64,000 bases of DNA from Pelagibacterales bacterium SAG-MED29 (GTDB taxonomy: Bacteria; Pseudomonadota; Alphaproteobacteria; Pelagibacterales; Pelagibacteraceae). The notes under the pieces are model-generated. The model was not told where the DNA came from and searched no databases. It worked only from the letters and a program-made list of their open reading frames with translations. Within the stretch, counting starts at the first letter, position 1. Every line of letters begins with the position of its first letter. The stretch spans positions 124,001 through 188,000 of the forward strand of contig JACWDZ010000001.1 of the NCBI GenBank assembly GCA_014653815.1, read 5' to 3'. A program made the position numbers and the translations under genes. This document shows, one piece after another, positions 38,930-48,446 of the stretch.

Positions 38930-39820
38930 ATGTCAAACAGTAAAAAAAAAATTTTAGTCACAGGTGGTGCAGGATTTGTTGGAACAAATTTAATTAATTG
39001 TTTCCTTAAAAAAACAAAATTTAATATTATTAGTTTAGACAACTATTCATCAGGGACTAAAAAAAATCATATAAAAAGTAAAAGGGTTAAATATATAAAT
39101 GGTAATACAAAAAATATTACGAATTTGATCAAAAATCCTAAAAATATTCATTCAGTTTTTCATTTCGGTGAATTTGCAAGAATTTACCAAAGTTTTCTTA
39201 AAATGAAAGAATGTATTGATTCTAACTTTGTTGGTTCTAATGCAGTATTTAATTTTTGTTTAAAAAATAATATTAAACTTATTTATTCGGCTACATCAGC
39301 TTCGTTAGGCAACAAAGGTAACGATAAAAATTTGTCTCCTTATGCTTTTAGTAAAGCAAAAAATCTTGAGCAGCTAGAGAATTTTAAAAAATGCTTTAAA
39401 CTTAAATATGAGGTTATATATTTTTATAATGTCTATGGACCTCACCAAATATCTAGAGGGAATATGTCAACAGTAATAGGTATTTTTGAAGATCATTATT
39501 TAAGAAAAAAACCTTTACCTGTTGTTAAACCTGGTACGCAAACAAGAAGATTTACACATATAAATGATACAATCGAAATATGCTACTTAGCTTGGAAAAA
39601 AAAACTAAATAGACATTATATAATTGCAAATACAAAATCATACTCAATAAACGAAGTAGCTAAAATGTTTAAATCAAAGATTAGATATTTACCTAAAAGA
39701 GATGGAGAAAGATATGCTTCTGCTCTAGTAAATAAAAATCTATCCAATAAAATTTACAAATTTTACGGAAAAATAAGCTTAAAGGATTATGTTAGAGACT
39801 TTTTGAAGAAAAATTCTTAA
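38930..39820 (+). CDS. NAD-dependent sugar epimerase/dehydratase
   Basis: VTGGAGFVGTNLINCF, SPYAFSKAKNLE, FYNVYGPHQ. Confidence 0.88.
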   Translation: MSNSKKKILVTGGAGFVGTNLINCFLKKTKFNIISLDNYSSGTKKNHIKSKRVKYINGNTKNITNLIKNPKNIHSVFHFGEFARIYQSFLKMKECIDSNFVGSNAVFNFCLKNNIKLIYSATSASLGNKGNDKNLSPYAFSKAKNLEQLENFKKCFKLKYEVIYFYNVYGPHQISRGNMSTVIGIFEDHYLRKKPLPVVKPGTQTRRFTHINDTIEICYLAWKKKLNRHYIIANTKSYSINEVAKMFKSKIRYLPKRDGERYASALVNKNLSNKIYKFYGKISLKDYVRDFLKKNS

Positions 39821-40356
39821 TGCCCTGGAAATTCAATTAAACTTTCTGCTTTGTAACCCTTCTTTTTCAAGAGATCATTTCCTTGTAGGTCAAATAAGTT
39901 AATTACAAAAATAAATCCAGCAACCATTCCTCCGGATATTTCTATTAATTTTGCGGCAGCTTCTGCAGTTCCTCCAGTTGCGATTAGATCATCTATTACA
40001 AGGATTTTTTCTCCTTTAGATATAGAGTCTTTGTGCACTTCAATAGTTGCCTCACCATACTCGAGTTTAAAATCAACCGAATGAGTTGCTGATGGAAGTT
40101 TGTTTTTCTTTCTAAGTAAAATAAAAGGTTTATTTAAAATATAAGATACGGTAGATGCAAAAATAAAACCTCTAGACTCTATTGCTGAAACTTTATCAAA
40201 GTCTAGTTTTTTTGATAATTCTATTATTTTGTCATTCGTATATTTAAAGGCCTCAGGGTTTTTAATCAGAGTAGTAATATCTCGGAATAAAATGCCTTTT
40301 TTAGGGTAGTCTGGAATAGATCTGATATGTTTTTTTAAATCCATATTTAGCTTCAA
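39817..40356 (-). CDS. apt: Adenine phosphoribosyltransferase
   Basis: IRSIPDYPKKGILFRDITTL; ESRGFIF; VLVIDDLIATGGTA PRPP motif. Confidence 0.95.
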   Translation of the reverse strand: MKLNMDLKKHIRSIPDYPKKGILFRDITTLIKNPEAFKYTNDKIIELSKKLDFDKVSAIESRGFIFASTVSYILNKPFILLRKKNKLPSATHSVDFKLEYGEATIEVHKDSISKGEKILVIDDLIATGGTAEAAAKLIEISGGMVAGFIFVINLFDLQGNDLLKKKGYKAESLIEFPGH

Positions 40357-40384
40357 GTTCTAACAAAAAAGCATTAATAATTAA

Positions 40385-41263
40385 ATGATGAAAAAAAGAA
40401 AGCTTGGGATAATTGGTGGCAGCGGTCTTTACCAAATGGATGGTTTTGAGAAGACTAAATGGAAAAAAATTAAAACTTCTTGGGGAAAACCATCCGATGA
40501 GATTTTAATTGCAAAATTAGGAAAAGAAGAAATTTGTTTTATACCAAGACATTCTAGAGGCCATAAGATTAATCCAACTAATATAAACTTTAGAGCAAAT
40601 ATAGACGCTATGAAACAGTTAGGAGTAACTGACATTATTTCAGTTTCTGCAGTTGGTTCTTTAAAAGAAGATTTAAACCCTGGAAAATTTGTAATAATTG
40701 ATCAATTTATTGATAGAACTTTTTCAAGATCAAAAACTTTTTTTGATGAAGAAATTGTAGCCCATGTTTCAATGGCTAAACCAACTAGTTCTGGGCTATC
40801 TAAATGTTGTGAGTCAGCATTAAAAAAATTAAATATTAGTCATCAAATTGGAGGTACTTATGTAGTCATGGAAGGCCCTCAATTTTCTACCTTAGCAGAG
40901 TCTAATCTTTATAGATCATGGAACGCAGATGTAATTGGAATGACAAATATGCCAGAAGCAAAATTGGCTAGAGAAGCAGAAATTAGATACTGCACAGTTG
41001 CTATGGTGACTGATTATGATTGTTGGCATCCAGACCATGATGAAGTTGATGTAACAATGGTAATCCAAACATTGCAGAAAAATTCATCAAATGCTCAAAA
41101 TATGATTAAAGAGCTTATTAAAACATTTAAAGATTTCTCAGTTGAAAAAGATCCAGCTAATAATTGTTTAGATACAGCAATTATAACAGATCCAAAATTA
41201 AGAACTAAAAAAACGATAAAAAAATTAAAATATATCGCAGGTAGAGCACTTAGTAAAAAGTAA
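40385..41263 (+). CDS. mtnP: S-methyl-5'-thioadenosine phosphorylase
   Basis: GIIGGSGLYQMDGF, PRHSRGHKINPTNINFRANIDA, VIGMTNMPEAKLAREAE. Confidence 0.94.
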   Translation: MMKKRKLGIIGGSGLYQMDGFEKTKWKKIKTSWGKPSDEILIAKLGKEEICFIPRHSRGHKINPTNINFRANIDAMKQLGVTDIISVSAVGSLKEDLNPGKFVIIDQFIDRTFSRSKTFFDEEIVAHVSMAKPTSSGLSKCCESALKKLNISHQIGGTYVVMEGPQFSTLAESNLYRSWNADVIGMTNMPEAKLAREAEIRYCTVAMVTDYDCWHPDHDEVDVTMVIQTLQKNSSNAQNMIKELIKTFKDFSVEKDPANNCLDTAIITDPKLRTKKTIKKLKYIAGRALSKK

Positions 41264-42333
41264 TGCAAATTAACGGTAAAGTTTATAGAACAATTTGGGT
41301 TGAAAATAATATTGTAAAAATTATTGATCAAACAAAGCTTCCTCATCAATTTATTATTAAAGATTTAAAAACAGTCAAAGATTCAATTAATGCAATTAAA
41401 ACAATGGAAGTCAGAGGCGCTCCTTTAATTGGGGCTACGGCTGCTTATGGATTAGTCTTATCTATTATTGAAAAAAACGATCAATCTTTCTTAAAAAGAT
41501 CCAGTGAAGATCTAATAGCTTCTAGACCCACAGCCATTAATTTAAAATGGGCAATAGATAGAATGATGAAAAAACTATCAGGTATAAACAGCAATGAAAT
41601 TTTAAAGATAGCCTTAGAAGAAGCTAAGAAGATAGTAGAAGAGGACGTTAAGTTTTGTAAAAATATAGGTGTAAATGGTCTTAGAATAATTGAAGGAATA
41701 GCTAATAAAAAAAAAGATACTGTAAATATTTTAACTCATTGCAATGCTGGTTGGCTTGCAACAATTGATTGGGGCACAGCAACTTCTCCTATCTATCATG
41801 CGCATCAAAAAGGAATTAAAGTTCATGTTTGGGTGGATGAAACGAGACCAAGAAATCAAGGTGCTAATTTAACATCTTACGAATTAAATGAGGAGGGAAT
41901 ACCAAATACAATTATTACAGACAACACTGGTGGAATTTTAATGCAAAGAGGGCAGGTTGATATGTGTATTGTAGGAACTGACAGAACTTTATCTAATGGA
42001 GATGTTTGTAATAAAATTGGTACTTATTTGAAGGCTTTATCAGCAAAAGATAATAATGTTCCTTTTTATGTTGCTTTACCTAGTTCAACAATTGATTGGA
42101 GCATTAAAGATCACAAGCAAATTCCTATCGAAGAGAGAAACTCAGAAGAACTATCTCATGTTGAAGGAGTTGATGAAAATAACAAAATTAAAAAAGTGAG
42201 AATTTACCCACAAAAAAGTAAGTCTTTAAACCTAGCCTTTGATGTTACGCCTGCTAAACTAGTTACAGGATTAATTACAGAAAAAGGAATTTGCGAAGCA
42301 TCAGAAAAAGGATTGAAAGGATTATTTAAATGA
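41263..42333 (+). CDS. mtnA: S-methyl-5-thioribose-1-phosphate isomerase
   Basis: IKTMEVRGAPLIGATAAYG, LTHCNAGWLAT, VDETRPRNQGANLTSYEL, IVGTDR. Confidence 0.95.
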   Translation: MQINGKVYRTIWVENNIVKIIDQTKLPHQFIIKDLKTVKDSINAIKTMEVRGAPLIGATAAYGLVLSIIEKNDQSFLKRSSEDLIASRPTAINLKWAIDRMMKKLSGINSNEILKIALEEAKKIVEEDVKFCKNIGVNGLRIIEGIANKKKDTVNILTHCNAGWLATIDWGTATSPIYHAHQKGIKVHVWVDETRPRNQGANLTSYELNEEGIPNTIITDNTGGILMQRGQVDMCIVGTDRTLSNGDVCNKIGTYLKALSAKDNNVPFYVALPSSTIDWSIKDHKQIPIEERNSEELSHVEGVDENNKIKKVRIYPQKSKSLNLAFDVTPAKLVTGLITEKGICEASEKGLKGLFK

Positions 42334-43460
42334 AAAAAATGATATTAATTTTATTTGCGGTTTTATTTTCAACCAGCCTATTAGCTCATTCGTCTCCGCA
42401 ATTTAATTCCAAAGACAATTGTAGAAAGAAATTATCAATGCTTAAAGGTATCTCAAAATTAAAAGGTTATGGCGGGGGAGAAATTATCAAATTTAATTCA
42501 TACACAGGATTTGATCAAAGAACAGTTTTGATAGATGGTCATAAGAATAATCCTATTGAAATTACAGGATATCTTCGATTACCAGAAGGAACAAGTAAAG
42601 TTCCTATAGTCATTTATACTCACAGTAGCGGAGGACCTGGAGATTATGTTTGGGATGATTTTGTATATCATGCTGCACAAAATCTTCTGAAAGAGGGCAT
42701 TGGGGTTATGTATATTGATAATTTTTGCCCTAGAGGCGCTAGAGAAACTTGGAGAGATCAATCAAGAGTTCCTCTGATAAATGGTGCAATAGATGCACTT
42801 ATGGCTTTAAAACTTTTACAATCTCATCCAAGATCTAATGGAAAATTTGGAACAACTGGTCATTCAAGAGGTGGAACTAATTCTTTTTTCTTAGCAGATG
42901 TAAAACTAACTTCTAAGTTTCTTGGAGGCACAAAAGGTTTCGATGCAATTCTTCCAGAAGCAGCAGAATGTAGGATGGCGGGGTTTTTTGCAAAACCAGA
43001 ATTAACATCTAATACAACAATGCTTGTAGTGCATGGTGGTGCAGATGATTATACTTTGGCCAAGTTTTGTAAAGAGCACGCAGAGAGAATTAAAGCTCCG
43101 CCAGGAAAAGTACAAATCGATATTAAAGAGGGCTGGTACCATGCATGGCATGCAGGCAAAAAACCTTGGAGAGAAAAAATGGCAATGACTGTTCATGAAT
43201 GTCCTGATTTTTATGTAGACAACGAAGGTCGATTTACTAATCCCACATGGGAAGAGTGGATGGTAAATAAACACAAAGTTTACCCTTCAGTAGAAGCGTT
43301 TTATGAAATGGCTCAAAAGGATCCAAGAAAAGCATGGAAATCTGGTTTTAAAATTATGAAAAAAGAAAAATGTATTTCAAAAGGAGTTACTATAGGAGGA
43401 GATAACGCAGATGCTTATATGCCTCAATTTATTAAATTCTTTAAAGATAATTTATTATAG
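42330..43460 (+). CDS. Secreted alpha/beta hydrolase (dienelactone-hydrolase-like)
   Basis: Signal peptide; GTTGHSRGGTNSFF nucleophile elbow, VVHGGADDYT. Confidence 0.8.
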   Translation: MKKMILILFAVLFSTSLLAHSSPQFNSKDNCRKKLSMLKGISKLKGYGGGEIIKFNSYTGFDQRTVLIDGHKNNPIEITGYLRLPEGTSKVPIVIYTHSSGGPGDYVWDDFVYHAAQNLLKEGIGVMYIDNFCPRGARETWRDQSRVPLINGAIDALMALKLLQSHPRSNGKFGTTGHSRGGTNSFFLADVKLTSKFLGGTKGFDAILPEAAECRMAGFFAKPELTSNTTMLVVHGGADDYTLAKFCKEHAERIKAPPGKVQIDIKEGWYHAWHAGKKPWREKMAMTVHECPDFYVDNEGRFTNPTWEEWMVNKHKVYPSVEAFYEMAQKDPRKAWKSGFKIMKKEKCISKGVTIGGDNADAYMPQFIKFFKDNLL

Positions 43461-44104
43461 TGAGCAAGTTAAAAGCTAAAGTTATAAAATTTTCAAAAAA
43501 ATTAAACATTACCAATTTATCTTCTCTAAGATCAGGAAATATATCAGTAAGAGCCAGAGAAAAGAGTATAGATGGTTTTTATATAACTCCATCAGGCAGA
43601 AAGTATTCATCACTAAAAACTAAAGATATTGTTTTTGTTTCTCTAAAAGGAATCTTTGACAGAAAAAAAGGAAAACCATCCTCAGAATGGAGATTTCATC
43701 AAGATATATATGTGAATAAAAAAGAAGCAAAAGCAATTGTTCACGCTCACTCAACATGCGCAACAGCTATCTCAACTCATCAAAAAGATATTCCAGCCTT
43801 TCACTACATGGTTGCAGTAGCAGGCGGAGAAGACATAAAATGCACTAAATACGCTACATTTGGAACTAAAAACTTATCAAGAAATATTATCAAAGCACTC
43901 AAAAATAGATCAGCTTGTCTAATAGCAAATCACGGTCAAGTTGCTTTTGGAAATAATTTAGAGCAAACTTTTGAGCTAGCTCAAGAGGTCGAAAATATTT
44001 GCCATCAATATATAAATGCCCTAAGAATTGGAATACCTAAAATTCTTTCAAAAAAAGAAATGAAAATAGTTTTAGGTAAGTTTAAAAATTATAAAAAAGG
44101 GTAA
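43460..44104 (+). CDS. Class II aldolase/adducin family protein (Ald2- or MtnB-type)
   Basis: GNISVRA, ITPSGRKYSSL, SSEWRFHQDIY, VHAHSTCATAIS, ANHGQVAFG. Confidence 0.88.
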   Translation: MSKLKAKVIKFSKKLNITNLSSLRSGNISVRAREKSIDGFYITPSGRKYSSLKTKDIVFVSLKGIFDRKKGKPSSEWRFHQDIYVNKKEAKAIVHAHSTCATAISTHQKDIPAFHYMVAVAGGEDIKCTKYATFGTKNLSRNIIKALKNRSACLIANHGQVAFGNNLEQTFELAQEVENICHQYINALRIGIPKILSKKEMKIVLGKFKNYKKG

Positions 44105-44110
44105 TTTTTA

Positions 44111-45151
44111 ATGATAAAAGTAGGTGAGCACATAACTATAGATTTCTTAGGTGTTAAAAAAGATTATTCACCAGAGTTTTACGAAAAAGTAATTTATAAA
44201 ATCGCTAAAGCTGCAAAAGTTGAAATTTTAAATGTTTCTTCTCATAGATTTGAACCTCAAGGATTTACGTTAGTTGCACTACTTGCAGAAAGTCATTTTA
44301 GTTTTCATACATTTCCTGAGAAAGGTGTAATTAGTTTTGATTTTTTTACATGCGGTAAAGTCCATCCTAAAATCGCTTTAAAGATATTGAAAAAAGAAAT
44401 TCAACATGAAAGAGTTGTAACTAATAGTTTCGATAGAAGTAGTGTAAGTCTTTATGACGATATCTACAGCACATCAGGTCAGAAGAAATTTTATGTAGTT
44501 AACGATGTTCTTGAATCTTTTACATCAAAAGTAGGTCAGTTCGTTGAGATTATGAAACTTGAAGAGTTTGGAAACGCTTTATTTATTGATCATGAAATTC
44601 AGGTAGCTGAAAAAGATGAAAAAATTTACAGCTCTAACTTTTTTAAATCGAGCTATGATTTAAGCAAAAAGAATTCAAATGTTGCCATTATTGGTGGAGG
44701 TGATGGAGGCGTAGCCAGAGAATGTTTAGAAAATAATGCTAATTATATAGATTGGTATGAATTGGATCCCGAGATCGTTGAAACTTGTTTTAAACACCTT
44801 CCAAAAGTTTGCTCTAAAGTTAAGAAAAGCAATAAAGTTAAGACTTTTTGGGGAGATGCATTTGAGAGCATTAAATCTATAGAAGATTCTAAATATGATA
44901 AAATTTTCGTAGACTTGAACGATGATCAGTATTGTATTGATCTAGCTAGAAAAAACATGAAAGGTCTTCAAAGAATTCTTAAAAAAGGCGGAGTTATTAC
45001 CGCACAAGTAGGCAGCAAGGATAAGAAACCAAAACAAGTAGAAAATTGGTGCAAAGTGTTAAATAAAAGTTTTGGTAATGTCAAAGTTTCGGGTGCTTAT
45101 ATTCCAAGTTTTGACTGCAATTGGAATTTTGCATCTTCTATCATGAAATAA
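44111..45151 (+). CDS. Fused S-adenosylmethionine decarboxylase (SpeD/SpeH) and spermidine synthase-like (SpeE) protein
   Basis: N-terminal LLAESHFSFHTFPEKG processing motif (E60|S61) and DFFTCGKVHP; C-terminal NVAIIGGGDGGVARECL and YELDPEIVETC. Confidence 0.9.
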   Translation: MIKVGEHITIDFLGVKKDYSPEFYEKVIYKIAKAAKVEILNVSSHRFEPQGFTLVALLAESHFSFHTFPEKGVISFDFFTCGKVHPKIALKILKKEIQHERVVTNSFDRSSVSLYDDIYSTSGQKKFYVVNDVLESFTSKVGQFVEIMKLEEFGNALFIDHEIQVAEKDEKIYSSNFFKSSYDLSKKNSNVAIIGGGDGGVARECLENNANYIDWYELDPEIVETCFKHLPKVCSKVKKSNKVKTFWGDAFESIKSIEDSKYDKIFVDLNDDQYCIDLARKNMKGLQRILKKGGVITAQVGSKDKKPKQVENWCKVLNKSFGNVKVSGAYIPSFDCNWNFASSIMK

Positions 45152-45228
45152 CCTTAGATCTAGTTGACTATTTAATCTCTAGTAAATTTTTTCTTTTTAT
45201 TTACAATAGTGAAAAAAAAGGGGGACAT

Positions 45229-46083
45229 ATGAGTAAATTACAAAAACTATTTATCTCTTTTGTTACTATATCTTTTCTATTAGTTGGAAATGCATATTCC
45301 GACAAAGTTAGGATTGGTACAGAGGGAGCTTATCCACCATGGAACGCAAAAGATTCTTCAGGTAACTTAATTGGATTTGAAGTAGATTTAGCTAAAGAGC
45401 TTTGTGCTATCTTAAAACATGAATGTACTATAGTGGAACAAGATTGGGACGGAATGATACCGGCATTATTAATGAGAAAATTTGATTTAATTATGGCTGG
45501 AATGTCTATTACAGAGGAAAGATTAAAAACAATTAATTTTTCACAAGGTTATGCTGATGAAGTAGCATCACTAGCGGTAATGAAAGGTTCAGATCTTGAA
45601 AATTTAAAAACAGTAGAATCTCTGAGTTTGTCTAAAAAGAGTGCGGCTAAAAAAACTTTAGATCAACTTACTAAAGCTTTAGCAGGTAAAACCATTGGGG
45701 TTCAGACAGGAACAATTCACCAAAACTTCTTAGAGTCAGGCGATGTAGGAAATGTGACTGTTAGAAAATACAAAACTCAGGATGAAGTTAATTTAGACTT
45801 AGCAGCAGGAAGAATTGATGCAGCTTTAGCAGCAGCAGTTGCTTTTACAGATTATGCAGCTAAATCTAAAAAACCTGTTGTTCTAGTTGGACCTACTTTT
45901 TCTGGAGGTGCTTTTGGTAATGGAGTTGGAATTGGAATAAGAAAAGGTGACAATTCTAGTACTGTTGGTAAAAGAGATGCAAAACTATTAAAAGATTTTA
46001 ATAGAGCTATCGATACTGCTAGAAAAAAAGGAATAATTAGTAAACTTGCTATTAAACATTTTGGCTTTGACGCCTCTATGTAG
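45229..46083 (+). CDS. Polar amino acid-type ABC transporter substrate-binding protein
   Basis: Signal peptide; KVRIGTEGAYPPWNAKDSSGNLIGFEVDLAKEL; start at MSKLQK. Confidence 0.92.
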   Translation: MSKLQKLFISFVTISFLLVGNAYSDKVRIGTEGAYPPWNAKDSSGNLIGFEVDLAKELCAILKHECTIVEQDWDGMIPALLMRKFDLIMAGMSITEERLKTINFSQGYADEVASLAVMKGSDLENLKTVESLSLSKKSAAKKTLDQLTKALAGKTIGVQTGTIHQNFLESGDVGNVTVRKYKTQDEVNLDLAAGRIDAALAAAVAFTDYAAKSKKPVVLVGPTFSGGAFGNGVGIGIRKGDNSSTVGKRDAKLLKDFNRAIDTARKKGIISKLAIKHFGFDASM

Positions 46084-46097
46084 TTAATATTTTGAAA

Positions 46098-46124
46098 TGG
46101 CGGTTATTAAATAACCGCCTTTTC
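46098..46124 (+). terminator. Terminator/attenuator between SBP and permease genes
   Basis: ggcggttat-taa-ataaccgcc followed by ttttctt. Confidence 0.78.
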
Positions 46125-46127
46125 TTT

Positions 46128-46820
46128 ATGGAACTTCTTTATTTTGGTTCAAAGGGTTGGGGTGACGAACTATTTGCAGCATTTTTAATGACAATAGCTG
46201 TTTCAATAACAGCTATGTTGATTGGAATATTATTTTCAATAATTTTTACTCCTCTAAAGTTATCTAACAATAAGATATTTAATTTTATCGCAAATTTTTA
46301 CACTACTGTCATTAGAGGTGTTCCTGAATTATTAGTAATTTATTTATTTTTTTTTGGAGGCACTGGTGCCATTATGTTTGTGGCAAGCATTTTCGGGTAC
46401 AATGAATATATAGAGATCAATGCTTTTATTACTGGTTCATTTGCAATTGGTATAATTTCTGGAGCTTACTCTACAGAAGTTTTTAGAGGAGCTATTCAAT
46501 CAATAGATACAGGGCAGTTCGAAGCGTGTAAAGCTTTAGGATTCAAAAAATATATTTATTTTTTTAAAGTGATAATTCCACAGATGTTGAGACTAGCAAT
46601 ACCAAACTTAAGTAATGTCTGGCAGATAACATTAAAAGACACCTCTCTTATTTCAGTCACTGGATTAGTCGAGATAATGAGACAGTCTTATATTGCAGCT
46701 GGATCTACAAGAGATCCTTTGTTTTTTTATTCTTTTGCTGCACTTTTATATTTAATTTTAACTTTTCTAAGCATGAAAATACTTAACAAATTAGAAAAAA
46801 ATTATAGCAAAGGTTTTTGA
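46128..46820 (+). CDS. Amino acid ABC transporter permease (HisQ-like)
   Basis: TVIRGVPELLVIYLFFF; EVFRGAIQSIDTGQFEACKALGF; start at MELLYFG. Confidence 0.9.
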   Translation: MELLYFGSKGWGDELFAAFLMTIAVSITAMLIGILFSIIFTPLKLSNNKIFNFIANFYTTVIRGVPELLVIYLFFFGGTGAIMFVASIFGYNEYIEINAFITGSFAIGIISGAYSTEVFRGAIQSIDTGQFEACKALGFKKYIYFFKVIIPQMLRLAIPNLSNVWQITLKDTSLISVTGLVEIMRQSYIAAGSTRDPLFFYSFAALLYLILTFLSMKILNKLEKNYSKGF

Positions 46821-47494
46821 TGGATTTAGATTTAATGATTAACAGTTTGCCAAAGTTGTTGAGTGCTACTTTAACAACTTTGAAACTTTTATCGCTATCA
46901 CTAATTTTTGGTTTAATTATTGGTTTGTTTTTTGCAATTATGAGATTAAGCAAGAATAAGTTTATTAGCAATTTTTCTTACGGTTTCTCTTATATATTTA
47001 GAGGAACACCGCTATTGGTTCAGATATTTATTATTTATTTTGGATTAGGACAAATTGAATATTTAAGATCTACTATCTTATGGACTATATTAAAAGAACC
47101 ATATTGGTGTGCTATCATAGCTTTTTCACTTAATACTGGAGCCTATACTTCTGAAATTTTAAGATCAGCTTTTCAAACAATCAAACCTGGATTAATTGAA
47201 GCTGGAAAAAGTCTTGGAATATCAAGTAAGATAATATTTTACAAAATTCAGATACCAGTAGCTATCAAGCAGTCTTTACCAGCTTATGGTAACGAGATAA
47301 TTTTAATGTTAAAAGGCACTTCATTAGCAAGCACTGTTACATTAATGGATTTAACAGGTGTAGCTAAATATATAATTTCTACCACTTTTAAACCAGTAGA
47401 GGTTTTTATTGTAGCCGGTGGAATTTACTTGTTTTTAACTTTTTTGATCCACAACTTAATTAAATTTACCGAAAAAAAAATGAGCACAAATTAA
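46817..47494 (+). CDS. Amino acid ABC transporter permease (HisM-like)
   Basis: YIFRGTPLLVQIFIIYFG; EILRSAFQTIKPGLIEAGKSLG. Confidence 0.9.
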   Translation: MMDLDLMINSLPKLLSATLTTLKLLSLSLIFGLIIGLFFAIMRLSKNKFISNFSYGFSYIFRGTPLLVQIFIIYFGLGQIEYLRSTILWTILKEPYWCAIIAFSLNTGAYTSEILRSAFQTIKPGLIEAGKSLGISSKIIFYKIQIPVAIKQSLPAYGNEIILMLKGTSLASTVTLMDLTGVAKYIISTTFKPVEVFIVAGGIYLFLTFLIHNLIKFTEKKMSTN

Positions 47495-47506
47495 TTATTC
47501 AAATTT

Positions 47507-48382
47507 TCACATTTTAGGTCTATAAAAAGATTTTAAATTTAGAACAGAACAAATAATTCCATAAAATTCAACTAAGCCAGTAATTATATTTTTTTTATTA
47601 AATGTGATTAAGCTAAAGACAATTTTTTTAATTGAGTTGATAATATTTGGAATAATTTTTCTTAAAGCAAAAAAATAATTGTGATTTTTCTTATAATAAT
47701 AAAATTTTGACCAATTGTAATGAAAAGCTCTAGTTAAGTTTGATACTAGTAAATACTTACTATCAACAGAATCCGATCCATGGTGCTTAAATCTTATTTT
47801 TTCAGAAATATAAATTTTTTCATTTAATTTATTTGATTTAAAACAAAAATCTGTTGTTTCAAAATATAAAAAATATTTTTCATCAAACAAATATTTTCTT
47901 GCTTTCTTTGTATGCATAAAAAAACTATTATCTATATAATCAACTTTCCTCAGTTTATATTTTAAAATATTTGATGGTGTTTTCTCTAAAATATACTTAT
48001 TTCCCGCATAATTTTGGAAAATCGAAGTATCTTTAAAGTTTGGAGCTAAAATGCAAAAATTTTTTAATTTTTCGGCACAATCAACTAATTCATCTAAAGA
48101 TTTGTTCGAAATATCTATGTCAGGACAATTGAGATAAACATATTTTGTTTTTGAATTTTTTATTCCAATATTATAACTTTTCGCAAGCCCAACATTTTTT
48201 TCAGGAATAATTACTTTAGCATTTTTATATTTTTTTTCTATGTCTTGTTTAAATTTTTTGTCTAAAGAATTTTCTACAACAATTATTTTAAATTTTTTAT
48301 TAAGATTTTTACAAGTTCTATATATATGTTTGTGACTGAAGTAGGCGCCAAAAATTAAAGTTACGGACTTGTTGCTGTTCAT
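47507..48382 (-). CDS. Glycosyltransferase family 2
   Basis: IIVVENSLDKKF, EKNVGLAKSYNIGIKNSKTKYVYLNCPDIDI. Confidence 0.82.
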   Translation of the reverse strand: MNSNKSVTLIFGAYFSHKHIYRTCKNLNKKFKIIVVENSLDKKFKQDIEKKYKNAKVIIPEKNVGLAKSYNIGIKNSKTKYVYLNCPDIDISNKSLDELVDCAEKLKNFCILAPNFKDTSIFQNYAGNKYILEKTPSNILKYKLRKVDYIDNSFFMHTKKARKYLFDEKYFLYFETTDFCFKSNKLNEKIYISEKIRFKHHGSDSVDSKYLLVSNLTRAFHYNWSKFYYYKKNHNYFFALRKIIPNIINSIKKIVFSLITFNKKNIITGLVEFYGIICSVLNLKSFYRPKM

Positions 48383-48446
48383 AATGGATAATAATTTAAT
48401 ACAATTAAATCTTGCATATTACAACAAATAGTTAAATTATATAAAT

